This document shows, piece after piece, positions 26,464-34,492 of a stretch of DNA of 64,000 bases (position 1 is the first letter of the stretch; every line of letters starts with the position of its first letter). Source of the stretch: Leptospira montravelensis (GTDB lineage: Bacteria; Spirochaetota; Leptospiria; Leptospirales; Leptospiraceae); assembly GCF_004770045.1 (NCBI RefSeq), contig NZ_RQFO01000017.1, positions 248,001 through 312,000 of the forward strand, in the 5' to 3' direction. Below the pieces are notes generated by a model that ran no database searches, was not told the DNA's origin, and was given only the letters and a program-made list of their open reading frames with translations. A program made the translations under genes and the position numbers.

Positions 26464-26853
26464 TTAAAGCGGTTTTGATTGAAATAAAAACAGACCGGAG
26501 ATATAAACAATCGTGTACAACGGCAAAAAGATGTAATGCAATTTTACATGTAAGTTACGTTTTCTTTTCCATCCTAAATAACCCATACACAGCATAAGTA
26601 TGAGGGCTATGGCTGCAAAAAATCGATGGATATGAATAATGATTTCTGGGGCAGTCGGATAAATCTGGTGAACAGCAATACCACCTAACAAATATTTCAT
26701 GCCCAAAAGATAAACAGCGGCGGTGAGATTTGCCAAAATACCGATTGTATTGAAGAATCTATGTAGTTTTTGGTCTCTCTTGCGAAAGAAATAACCCAAA
26801 TAGAATCCAATTATGGAAATCGTCATGAGAGAATTGACCAAAAACAGTGCCAT
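26464..26853 (-). CDS. Four-helix membrane protein, DUF420-like
   Basis: 129 residues with four hydrophobic helices. Several His lie at helix ends (KLHRFFNT, HIHRFFAAI, HVKLHYIFLP), recalling the DUF420/YozB-type or cytochrome b561-like small proteins that may bind heme. No firm family by eye. It is the first gene of the operon running to the polyprenyl synthase and begins about 85 bases from the divergent tRNA genes. Confidence 0.6.
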   Translation of the reverse strand: MALFLVNSLMTISIIGFYLGYFFRKRDQKLHRFFNTIGILANLTAAVYLLGMKYLLGGIAVHQIYPTAPEIIIHIHRFFAAIALILMLCMGYLGWKRKRNLHVKLHYIFLPLYTIVYISGLFLFQSKPL

Positions 26854-26899
26854 CTCCTGTCATTCTGAAAGAATCCGCCTCCGCTCAAAGAATTTTTAT

Positions 26900-26928
26900 T
26901 TGACCTTAACAGCTTTTCACAAAAATTG
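26900..26928 (+). promoter_or_regulatory. Putative promoter of the tRNA pair
   Basis: TTGACC at 26900-26905 followed after 17 bases by AAATTG (26923-26928), 10 bases before the first tRNA base. The -35 is good, the -10 weak; position fits a tRNA promoter. Confidence 0.35.
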
Positions 26929-26937
26929 GATATGCAT

Positions 26938-27012
26938 GCCGCCTTAGCTCAGTGGTAGAGCAGCTGTTTTGTAAACAGCCGGTCGGAGGTTCAAATCCCT
27001 CAGGCGGCTCCA
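26938..27012 (+). tRNA. tRNA-Thr (anticodon TGT)
   Basis: Cloverleaf by eye: acceptor GCCGCCT with AGGCGGC, D arm GCTCAGTGGTAGAGC, anticodon stem GCTGT/ACAGC around loop TTTGTAA (anticodon TGT), T arm GGAGGTTCAAATCCCTC, discriminator T, and an encoded CCA end (27010-27012). Confidence 0.95.
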
Positions 27013-27018
27013 TGCAAC

Positions 27019-27106
<88 letters not shown>

Positions 27107-27131
27107 AACGAAGAAGACTCTTTACCACAAT

Positions 27132-27593
27132 CTAAATCACCCAGTTTAACATCTTAGTTCTATAGAAAAAATAAGCCCCGTCTTTTTTTCTTTGCAATTG
27201 CACACCAAATTGTCCGCGTTTCGATCGCACCACTGAAACGAAATTCATAGATTCTTGCCCTTCCCAACTTACAGTAGGAAACAATTGTTTGCCAGATCCA
27301 TCATAAAAGGCCCATTGTGTTTCTTCTGTTTCTGAAAGTTCCTCAGTAAAGAATTGATCCAAACTCACTTCTGTTTCTGGTAAAAATTGGCAAGTCATGG
27401 AAGGAGATATCGGATTTCGACCAAAAACTAACAAAGGTTTTTGTTTGCAAAATCGAATTTGGTCTCGTGATGATCCGACAAGTTCCAATCGTAACGTTTG
27501 ATCTGGAGTGACCAAAAAATTAGCGAATAGAGAAGAGGTGAAGAGAAAAACCAAACCGATAACAAAACCTATTGTTTGAGATTTTTTTTTCAT
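27132..27593 (-). CDS. Secreted hypothetical protein
   Basis: 153 residues with a signal peptide (MKKKSQTIGFVIGLVFLFTS..., cleavage near SLFA-NF, residue 25). The mature part is beta-rich with two Cys (RFCKQKPL, SMTCQFL) that may pair. No family recognised. Its start overlaps the stop of the TPR gene upstream, so the two form one operon with the penicillin-binding protein gene. Confidence 0.62.
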   Translation of the reverse strand: MKKKSQTIGFVIGLVFLFTSSLFANFLVTPDQTLRLELVGSSRDQIRFCKQKPLLVFGRNPISPSMTCQFLPETEVSLDQFFTEELSETEETQWAFYDGSGKQLFPTVSWEGQESMNFVSVVRSKRGQFGVQLQRKKDGAYFFYRTKMLNWVI

Positions 27594-28561
27594 TAGTTTG
27601 TCCCTGGGAAAAGAATGGTTAAAAATTCATTCCCTTCTCTCTCAGCTAAAATACGAATACTAGGTTCATAAGTTTTCCAAGAAATGTTTGGGTTGGGAGA
27701 ACAATAAAGATTTAAGAGAGTTTCAATTTCATCTGTGGAGGACGTTGCAAATTTAAAAATAGAACACATCTCTTTGGAATTTCCTTTTAAAACAAGTGAT
27801 TTCGTTGTCTCTAAATCCCCTCTTGGTTTGGATGCAAAACTTCCACTCATTCGAAAGTATCTGGCAGATAAATCATAATCAGCAGATTGACGGTAATAAA
27901 CACCCATCAAATACAATACATCAGATTTTTCTTGGTCAGTGCGTTCCCTGTCCGTATCACCTAAAATTGTTTTTAAAAATTCTTTACCTGAGTCAGCACT
28001 AATTTTAAATTCCGAAATCCCAATAAAAAGAGGGGTTTTTGCCATACTAGGATTTTCTGCATAAATTGATAAAATCGCTTTATATTGTTTACGTTTCAAA
28101 AGAACGATGGATGCAAATTCATATAACTTTTGTGAGTTGGCTAGTTTCAGATGTTCCGACAATTCAGAAAATTTTTCGGGAGACGACTTACTAGCCAACA
28201 CATAGGTTGCAGAAAGTTCAGAAACACCAATGGGTTTATAAATTTCTGCTAAGTTTGTCCAGATCCATCCTCTATCTTTTGTTGGGATGAGAGATGGATA
28301 CTTACTTCCTAAAAACAAGGCATCTAACAATTTTCCATGTTTTTTGTATAAAAAGAAAAGTCTAGATACGACAGCCTTTTGTAATTTTCCAGAAGGTTTT
28401 TGTGTTAATGCTTTTTCATATAGAGGGATTGCAAATAGAGTATTCAATTGTTCCATTTCATACCCAGCTTCATAATAAGAATTTGCAAACAATGATGGAG
28501 AGAATCCCCAGAAGGTTATAATTAAAGAAAATCTAACGAACGCTAAAAGATAAATTTTCAT
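27593..28561 (-). CDS. Secreted TPR-like repeat protein
   Basis: 322 residues: a signal peptide (cleavage near LFA-NSYY, residue 27) and a helical repeat body with TPR-like units, such as YYEAGYEMEQLNTLFAIPLYEKALTQKPSGK and VLYLMGVYYRQSADYDLSARYFRMSGSF. It is probably periplasmic and a protein-binding scaffold. It directly follows the class A PBP gene (no gap), suggesting a role around peptidoglycan synthesis; this is inference. Confidence 0.68.
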   Translation of the reverse strand: MKIYLLAFVRFSLIITFWGFSPSLFANSYYEAGYEMEQLNTLFAIPLYEKALTQKPSGKLQKAVVSRLFFLYKKHGKLLDALFLGSKYPSLIPTKDRGWIWTNLAEIYKPIGVSELSATYVLASKSSPEKFSELSEHLKLANSQKLYEFASIVLLKRKQYKAILSIYAENPSMAKTPLFIGISEFKISADSGKEFLKTILGDTDRERTDQEKSDVLYLMGVYYRQSADYDLSARYFRMSGSFASKPRGDLETTKSLVLKGNSKEMCSIFKFATSSTDEIETLLNLYCSPNPNISWKTYEPSIRILAEREGNEFLTILFPGTN

Positions 28562-31150
28562 TTAATACAACCCCTTCATCAAATCTTTGTTCTCTGTGTG
28601 CGTTGCTTTATGATCTTCTGTACAAATTCCTTCAGGAGGATAATCGGAAAGATAGAACTCATTGGCTGCAGGACAATTGGGACCTGCTTGTTTCCCCGTT
28701 AAAGCACATATTTTATATGGTTTTGCATACACAGGTTGGCTAAATTGAATTTTAGGAATAATATTTTTTTTATCTATAGATGAAACAATCTCTCCCCAAA
28801 GCGGAGCAGCCACTGCCCCACCCAGTCCACTTGGGCCCATTCCAAATTTTGGATTGTCGTATCCAATCCATACAGCCAAAGCTAAATCAGGTCTTGCTCC
28901 CACAAACCAGGCATCTTTATAATCATTAGTAGTTCCTGTTTTTCCAATCAAATCTCCCGCATAACCGCCGTTTCTCACACCACTGGCCTTACCACTATCT
29001 CTGAGGAGAGAGATCATCACTTCTGCCGTATCAGGGCGGATAACTTGACGTTCTGGTGGTAATTTTAACTTAAATTCGTCAGAACCACCGGCTTCATATA
29101 GTACAACACCCTTGGCATTTTTAATCCTTTGGATAAGATAAGGACGTTTTACCGTACCTTGGTTCACAAAACCTGTAAAGGCAGATGCCATCTCCAAAGG
29201 AGAAATTTCTAAAGTGCCAAGTGCCAAAGATAAATCGCCTCGATAACGTGCTTTTTTTTCGTTATCGTTAGGGAAAAAATACTTTGTAAAATAACGTTCA
29301 ATGCCAGCACTTCCCAATCGTTCTGCGACTTGTACAGCTGCTGTGTTTTTTGATTTCACAAGGGCTGTACGAAGAGAAATTTCTCCATCAAAATTTCCTC
29401 CCAAGTTTTCAGGTGCCCATTCCTTTCCACCACCGCCACGGTAATACAAAGGTGCATCCAAAATCCTTGTCCCCGATTGAATCACTCCTGCATCAATGGC
29501 TGAGGCGTATAACACAGCTTTGATGGAACTTCCGGTTTGTCTACGCATTTGAGTGGCACGGTTAAATTGGTTCTGCGAATTAAATTCTTCTCCACCATGT
29601 ATAAACAGAACCTGTCCTGTGTTTGGTTGTATTCCGACAATTGCTGCCTGCACTACACTTGTATCTTTTTCAGAATCCAAACTGTCTGTATTCCAAACTA
29701 GTTCATTTAAGATACTCACTTCTTCCATTTTTTGGCGAAATGCTAAATCGAGTGGAGATTCTGGTTTTAAGCGAATTCTCTTTTTTTGGATTTTCCCAGA
29801 CTTTCTTGTTTTGGCCAAATATTCACGCACTATAGGACCAATCAGTTCTTGTGCACCCCGATCCAAAGTAGTTTCTACAGTGTAACCACCACTTTCGTAA
29901 ATATTCTTATCGCCTTCCAAGGAAGAAAGAATTCCACGAACATGTTCTGTTACATAAGGTGCCATATCTTGTCTCGAACCAAAAACAGTTTCATTGGGAG
30001 AACGAGTAGAGAGATTATGATAAAAACTAACAAACTTTTCACGATCTAAATTCGGATAAATACCTCGATTCCGAAACATTTGTAATATGGCACGAACACG
30101 AGTGTATGAATCTTCTGGATTTTTAAGTGGTGAATATTTGTTAGGTGCAGAAGGTAGAGATGCAAGTAACACCATTTCTTCTTTACTTAACTCCATTGGA
30201 TTCTTTTGAAAATAAAACTTTATCCCTTCACCAAATCCAAATGCTCCATGACCTAAATAAACATGGTTCATATAGGTTTCTAAAATCTGTTCTTTGGTAA
30301 GTACAGATTCCAAAGCGAATGCCAGTTGTGCTTCTCTCCATTTACGGTTCAAACTTTTACGTCGATCATCCAGAATGATTCTTGCTAATTGTTGTGTAAT
30401 GGTCGAAGCACCTTGTTTATAACTTAGATTAATAATGTTTTTAAAAAATGCTCTGAGAATTGCCGAGTAATCGATCCCACCATGAAAGAAAAACTTTTGG
30501 TCTTCAATATTCAAAAGGATCGAAATCATATCCTCTGGATAATCTTGCAAACGTAAGGTGGAAGTTCTTTTTTGAAAAATTTCACTTACCATCTGCCCGT
30601 TACGATCTAAAATTTTTGTCGGAATATTTTTGGAAAGGGACTCCAGATACAAAGGAACTTCTTTTTTAGTCGCAAGCACTCCCGCTACAAAGTAGGAAAA
30701 ACCAAGTATAAATAAAAAGAGACATACAGAAGTGACTGTAAATAGCAATTTCCAATAAGAAAAGGAAGGGGATTTTCTACTTCCACTTACCAGTCTTTGT
30801 TTGAGAGGTTTTGGTTTAAACCTACGTTCTTCTGGTTCACGTTCGAAAACAACTTTACGTTCCCAAATTGGTTTTGATTTGGATTGGGTTTGGTCCTTAA
30901 TGGAACTTGGCTTTGGTAAAGGTGTTGTCGGAATTTTAAAGGTTTGGAAGGACTGCGATTCATCCAAAACTTCTGGTTCTTTGGGTACTACTTGCAAAAT
31001 TTCGAAACGATAGTCTATGAAATTTAAAATTACCTTTTCTTTACAGTGAGCGCAAGTTAGCTGAAACTTTCCTTCTTTTGGGATTGGTTCCGGTAAACGA
31101 GATGCCTTTTGGCAGTGAGGACAGAGATATTTTGGAGAAAGTGCCGACAT
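28562..31150 (-). CDS. Class A penicillin-binding protein with N-terminal zinc ribbon
   Basis: 862 residues. Residues 1-40 form a cytosolic zinc ribbon with Cys10/Cys13 and Cys33/Cys36 (CPHC, CAHC), followed by a basic Pro-rich linker, one membrane helix (about 132-158), a family-51 transglycosylase domain (EDQKFFFHGGIDYSAILRA, QGASTITQQLARI, EAQLAFALE) and a transpeptidase domain with TGSSIKAVLY (SxxK), KSKNTAAVQ (SxN) and KTGTT (KTG). It polymerises and cross-links peptidoglycan in the periplasm. The zinc ribbon is an unusual addition to this family. Confidence 0.92.
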   Translation of the reverse strand: MSALSPKYLCPHCQKASRLPEPIPKEGKFQLTCAHCKEKVILNFIDYRFEILQVVPKEPEVLDESQSFQTFKIPTTPLPKPSSIKDQTQSKSKPIWERKVVFEREPEERRFKPKPLKQRLVSGSRKSPSFSYWKLLFTVTSVCLFLFILGFSYFVAGVLATKKEVPLYLESLSKNIPTKILDRNGQMVSEIFQKRTSTLRLQDYPEDMISILLNIEDQKFFFHGGIDYSAILRAFFKNIINLSYKQGASTITQQLARIILDDRRKSLNRKWREAQLAFALESVLTKEQILETYMNHVYLGHGAFGFGEGIKFYFQKNPMELSKEEMVLLASLPSAPNKYSPLKNPEDSYTRVRAILQMFRNRGIYPNLDREKFVSFYHNLSTRSPNETVFGSRQDMAPYVTEHVRGILSSLEGDKNIYESGGYTVETTLDRGAQELIGPIVREYLAKTRKSGKIQKKRIRLKPESPLDLAFRQKMEEVSILNELVWNTDSLDSEKDTSVVQAAIVGIQPNTGQVLFIHGGEEFNSQNQFNRATQMRRQTGSSIKAVLYASAIDAGVIQSGTRILDAPLYYRGGGGKEWAPENLGGNFDGEISLRTALVKSKNTAAVQVAERLGSAGIERYFTKYFFPNDNEKKARYRGDLSLALGTLEISPLEMASAFTGFVNQGTVKRPYLIQRIKNAKGVVLYEAGGSDEFKLKLPPERQVIRPDTAEVMISLLRDSGKASGVRNGGYAGDLIGKTGTTNDYKDAWFVGARPDLALAVWIGYDNPKFGMGPSGLGGAVAAPLWGEIVSSIDKKNIIPKIQFSQPVYAKPYKICALTGKQAGPNCPAANEFYLSDYPPEGICTEDHKATHTENKDLMKGLY

Positions 31151-31165
31151 AGGTTCTCCCTATTC

Positions 31166-32032
31166 TTATCGGCCGTTTGTTAAAATTACAAAATCAGCGA
31201 TTTTCGCAAAATCCCGACTCTCTTCCCTATCTTTGACAAATCCAGAGAGAACTAAGACCGATAACCCCATTTCTTGTAGTCTGTGGACGACACCACCCAA
31301 CCTGTCCGAATGAAACCTACCATTTAAGTGGACCACCTTTTTCCCAGTTTTATAGAATTCGCGTGAAATAACCTCGGCCATACCTTGGTCCCAAGTAGCT
31401 TGCGCCAAAACCAGGTATTGACTTCCCCCATGACCGGTTCCATGTCCTTGTCCAAATAGTGCAGATAACCTTTGTTTGTATTCCTCAGTCAGATACTTTT
31501 CTAAACTATAAGCAGGTGGTAAATATTGGATAGCCCTGTCATTGAATTCCCGGTATGCAGACAATCCTTTTCTGGAAATCAAATTTACGTATCGCCTAGG
31601 AGGATTGGCTGCGAGAACATTACATTTTTTTTCTTTGGCTATGGAAACCAAAGGAAGGTAATCAGATTTAAAATTTTTCCATTGGGTTGTGGAAGAAAGA
31701 AAATTTGACTCAGATATAGTGCCTTCCAAAAATTCGTTAACTATGTATTGCCCGTCTTGTTCTAACATTTCTAATGACAAGGATACCGGCTCTAATTCAG
31801 AAATCCGTCCAAACAAAGTTTCGTAAAACCGATGTAAGTCTTCATTGTCATGTTCTTCTCCAAGAACAATAACATTGTATTTGGATGATTCTTTAATGAT
31901 TTCCGAAATAGAAACAATTTCTGCAGTGGATGTTCTTATAATTTGAACCGGTAATGGTAATTCCTCAGCAGAAATTCCCAAAACTACAAATAAAAAAACA
32001 CAATATCGAAACAAATTAAAGAAGGCTTTCAA
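31166..32032 (-). CDS. ChaN-type heme-binding family protein
   Basis: 288 residues from a TTG that overlaps the glutathione peroxidase stop by 17 bases. After a signal-like N-terminus comes the ChaN/haem-binding-uptake domain: NVIVLGEEHDNEDLHRFYETLF, SLSLEMLEQDGQYIVNEFLEGTIS, AANPPRRYVN, and the C-terminal VVHLNGRFHSDRLGGVVHRL. ChaN of Campylobacter is an iron-regulated lipoprotein that binds two hemes. Here no lipobox Cys is evident, so it is probably a soluble periplasmic protein. Heme binding is inferred from the family. Confidence 0.83.
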   Translation of the reverse strand: MKAFFNLFRYCVFLFVVLGISAEELPLPVQIIRTSTAEIVSISEIIKESSKYNVIVLGEEHDNEDLHRFYETLFGRISELEPVSLSLEMLEQDGQYIVNEFLEGTISESNFLSSTTQWKNFKSDYLPLVSIAKEKKCNVLAANPPRRYVNLISRKGLSAYREFNDRAIQYLPPAYSLEKYLTEEYKQRLSALFGQGHGTGHGGSQYLVLAQATWDQGMAEVISREFYKTGKKVVHLNGRFHSDRLGGVVHRLQEMGLSVLVLSGFVKDREESRDFAKIADFVILTNGR

Positions 32033-32558
32033 TCGCTTGTTTTAACTCGGCACTTTCTGGTTTCGTTCCGGAAGGAAACCTAAATACAACATTTCCATTT
32101 TTATCGATGAGGAATTTTTCAAAGTTCCACTTCACATCGCCTTTTTCTTTTGCATTCTCTGTCAAAAATTGATAAACAGGATCTTTATCATTTCCAAGAA
32201 CTTTTGTTTTTTTCATCAGATCAAAACTGACTCCAAAGTTAAGTTTGCAAAACTCGGCAATTTGAGTTTCCGTTCCTGGTTCTTGACCGCCAAAATCATT
32301 GGAAGGAAAACCTATCACTTTTAAACCTTTGGCTTTATAAGTTTGATGGATTTTTTCAAGACCTTCATATTGCGGCGTATAACCACATTTAGATGCAACG
32401 TTGACAACAAGGACAGGATTACCTTTATAATCGGAAAGTGAAACTTCCTTTCCTTGGATGGATACAGACTTAAAATCAAAAAATGACATCTTTTTTCCTC
32501 CGGCATAGATATAAGAACTGATTAAGAGAAAAATGGCAAACAAAACTTTTCTTTGCAT
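32016..32558 (-). CDS. Glutathione peroxidase family protein (exported)
   Basis: 180 residues from the ATG at 32558, with a hydrophobic signal peptide (cleavage near IYA-GG, residue 20). The active-site Cys is in NVASKCGYTPQYEGLEKI, where selenoenzymes have Sec; the second motif is KVIGFPSNDFGGQEPGT and the third is VKWNFEKFLIDKNG. It should reduce peroxides in the periplasm, probably with thioredoxin rather than glutathione, as in most bacterial Cys-type members. An AGGGGG ribosome-binding site lies in the loop of a small hairpin. It diverges from the nucleosidase-like gene by 27 bases. Confidence 0.9.
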   Translation of the reverse strand: MQRKVLFAIFLLISSYIYAGGKKMSFFDFKSVSIQGKEVSLSDYKGNPVLVVNVASKCGYTPQYEGLEKIHQTYKAKGLKVIGFPSNDFGGQEPGTETQIAEFCKLNFGVSFDLMKKTKVLGNDKDPVYQFLTENAKEKGDVKWNFEKFLIDKNGNVVFRFPSGTKPESAELKQAIESLL

Positions 32559-32575
32559 GGAACCCCCCTGTTCCA
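32558..32575 (-). promoter_or_regulatory. Small hairpin presenting the gpx ribosome-binding site
   Basis: TGGAAC-AGGGGG-GTTCCA on the minus strand is a perfect 6-base stem whose 6-base loop is the Shine-Dalgarno stretch; the stem ends at the first base of the ATG. The loop would keep the site accessible. Any regulatory effect is inferred. Confidence 0.35.
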
Positions 32576-32585
32576 AGTTTAGACT

Positions 32586-33452
32586 ATGTCTGCATTGTTT
32601 TTCGCTGTACTTTCTGAGGCCAAATCTTGGTTGGAACGATCGCAGGCGAAACCCTTTTCTCACTCAGGAAAATTTCGAATTTTTAAAAATGAATCTCATT
32701 TTATCATAATCTCTGGAACGGGAAAACTTTCTATGGCACTGGCAGTCTCTGAATTTGCACATACATTGTCCAAAGAGGAAAGAAACCAAATGAAAATTTG
32801 GAACTTGGGAATAGCGGGCTCAAATAATCAGGAAATTCCATTAGGTGATTTTTTTTGGATTCATAAAATCACTGATGCTGCATCAGGGAGAGATTTTTAT
32901 CCAGATCGAATCATGGGCTCCCAATTCAAAAAAGAAACCAACCTCAAAACCTTTGATAAACCCATTACTAAAGAAAAAAAAGTAGATAGGTTTTTATCTC
33001 TCACTGAAGAAGAGTTAGATGGTGTGAGTTTAATTGATATGGAAGGTTCTGGTTTTTTTGAAGCAGCTTCACTTTACTTTCCTTTAGAAAACATAGCGGT
33101 TGGAAAAGTGGTATCCGACCACCTAGAAGGAAAATTTTGCCAATCAGAAAATATAGAAATGATGATGGAAAAAATCTTAAATCCTTTATATGAAGAATGG
33201 ATTTCGCCATTGCCTTGGGACCGTGTGGATCCATTCGAAACCAATGACTGGCCCATTGTAGAGACTTTTATTCAAGACATTCGCCTAACAGAAACCATGA
33301 AACATGACCTAAAAAAATCGGTTCGTTTTTTTCGCCTTCGAAACCCCGATTCTTTATTACCTTTACCCGAGACTATGTTGAAAAATAATTTAAAATCAAA
33401 AACAGATCTCAAACAGTTTTTTGATGACTGGAGAAAATCCCTCCATGTTTAA
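32586..33452 (+). CDS. Nucleoside phosphorylase / MTA-SAH nucleosidase-like protein
   Basis: 288 residues. The first 200 fit the phosphorylase superfamily: FFAVLSEAKSWLERS at the start, ISGTGKLSMALAV, WNLGIAGSNNQEIPLGDFFWIHKITD, and LIDMEGSGFFEAASLY, which corresponds to the ribose-binding VDMEGAA motif of MTA/SAH nucleosidases and futalosine hydrolase. About 80 C-terminal helical residues are extra. The next gene, a radical-SAM protein, overlaps its end by 8 bases; a nucleosidase able to clear 5'-deoxyadenosine or SAH would suit such a partner. Substrate unproven. Confidence 0.75.
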   Translation: MSALFFAVLSEAKSWLERSQAKPFSHSGKFRIFKNESHFIIISGTGKLSMALAVSEFAHTLSKEERNQMKIWNLGIAGSNNQEIPLGDFFWIHKITDAASGRDFYPDRIMGSQFKKETNLKTFDKPITKEKKVDRFLSLTEEELDGVSLIDMEGSGFFEAASLYFPLENIAVGKVVSDHLEGKFCQSENIEMMMEKILNPLYEEWISPLPWDRVDPFETNDWPIVETFIQDIRLTETMKHDLKKSVRFFRLRNPDSLLPLPETMLKNNLKSKTDLKQFFDDWRKSLHV

Positions 33453-34443
33453 AACCTTTTCTCATATTTATATCGAAGAAAATATCAAAGACCATTTCCG
33501 TACAAAAGAAATTTTAGCTAGGTTCCCGAATTCAATTCCTATTTTGATTCGACATTATAAAGATAGTTTCAATCGAAATTCTCAAAACTTCCGAATCCAA
33601 AAAGAAAGTCCGAAATTGATCTTGGCCGAAAAAAAGGAAAATTTTCTTTATCCTGGAAGCGATTTTTCTCCTAACTTCTCACATCCACATTTCTATTACA
33701 ATACATTAGCACTTAACTGTATTTACGATTGCGAATACTGTTATTTGCAAGGGATGTTTCCGTCCGCAAATCTAGTGTTATTTGTGAATTGGGAAGATTT
33801 TTTTTCTGCCACAGAGGAATTTATAGAAAAAAATAAATCTCTCTATCTGGCCTTATCCTATGACACAGATCTTTTAGCACTAGAATCCTTTTTTCCAGCA
33901 ACAAAAGAATGGCTAAAGTTTGCAGAATTACATCCAAATTTAAGTTTGGAGATCCGCACAAAGTCAACTAACTACGGTCAAATTGCCAAAATGAAACCAA
34001 ATCCCAATGTCATTTTAGCATGGACTGTCAGTCCCCAAGCCATCATAGAAAAGGTGGAACACGGAACTCCTTCATTACAAGCACGTTTAAAATCAATCAA
34101 CCAAGCAATCTCAGACGGCTGGAAGGTCCGGATTTGTATTGATCCTATCCTACGAGTTCCTGATTGGAATACCCATTACCAATCGTTAGCTGACATACTA
34201 GGGAAAGAACTAAAAATGGATGGCCTTACAGACATTAGTTTTGGTGGATTTAGAATGAATATTGATTTTCTGAAACGAATCACAGAAGTGAGAAAGGACT
34301 CATCCATTTTATTTCATGCTTTTGAAAAAAAAGATAAAATAGTTTCTTATTCAAAATTAGAAACAGAAGAAATTTTAGAACTCATGTCCACCTCGCTAAA
34401 TAAGAACTTTTCTCCTTCTCAAATAAAAGTAAGTTATTTTTGA
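33445..34443 (+). CDS. Spore-photoproduct-lyase-like radical SAM protein
   Basis: 332 residues from the ATG at 33445 (an ATG at 33424 is also possible). The radical-SAM cluster is C92-x3-C96-x2-C99 in NCIYDCEYCYLQGMF, the SPL-type spacing with the Tyr/Leu that follow. The family layout is kept through LEIRTKS, VILAWTVSPQAIIEKVEHGTPSLQARLKSI and RICIDPIL. At the place of the SPL catalytic Cys (S-C-T-D in the enzymes) the sequence is LSYDTD, so the usual H-atom-donating Cys appears absent. The organism does not sporulate; the substrate is unknown. Confidence 0.82.
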   Translation: MFKTFSHIYIEENIKDHFRTKEILARFPNSIPILIRHYKDSFNRNSQNFRIQKESPKLILAEKKENFLYPGSDFSPNFSHPHFYYNTLALNCIYDCEYCYLQGMFPSANLVLFVNWEDFFSATEEFIEKNKSLYLALSYDTDLLALESFFPATKEWLKFAELHPNLSLEIRTKSTNYGQIAKMKPNPNVILAWTVSPQAIIEKVEHGTPSLQARLKSINQAISDGWKVRICIDPILRVPDWNTHYQSLADILGKELKMDGLTDISFGGFRMNIDFLKRITEVRKDSSILFHAFEKKDKIVSYSKLETEEILELMSTSLNKNFSPSQIKVSYF

Positions 34444-34492
34444 ATTTTTCCTTTTCTTTTCTGTAACTACTTCCTAACCTTAGTGCCTACCT

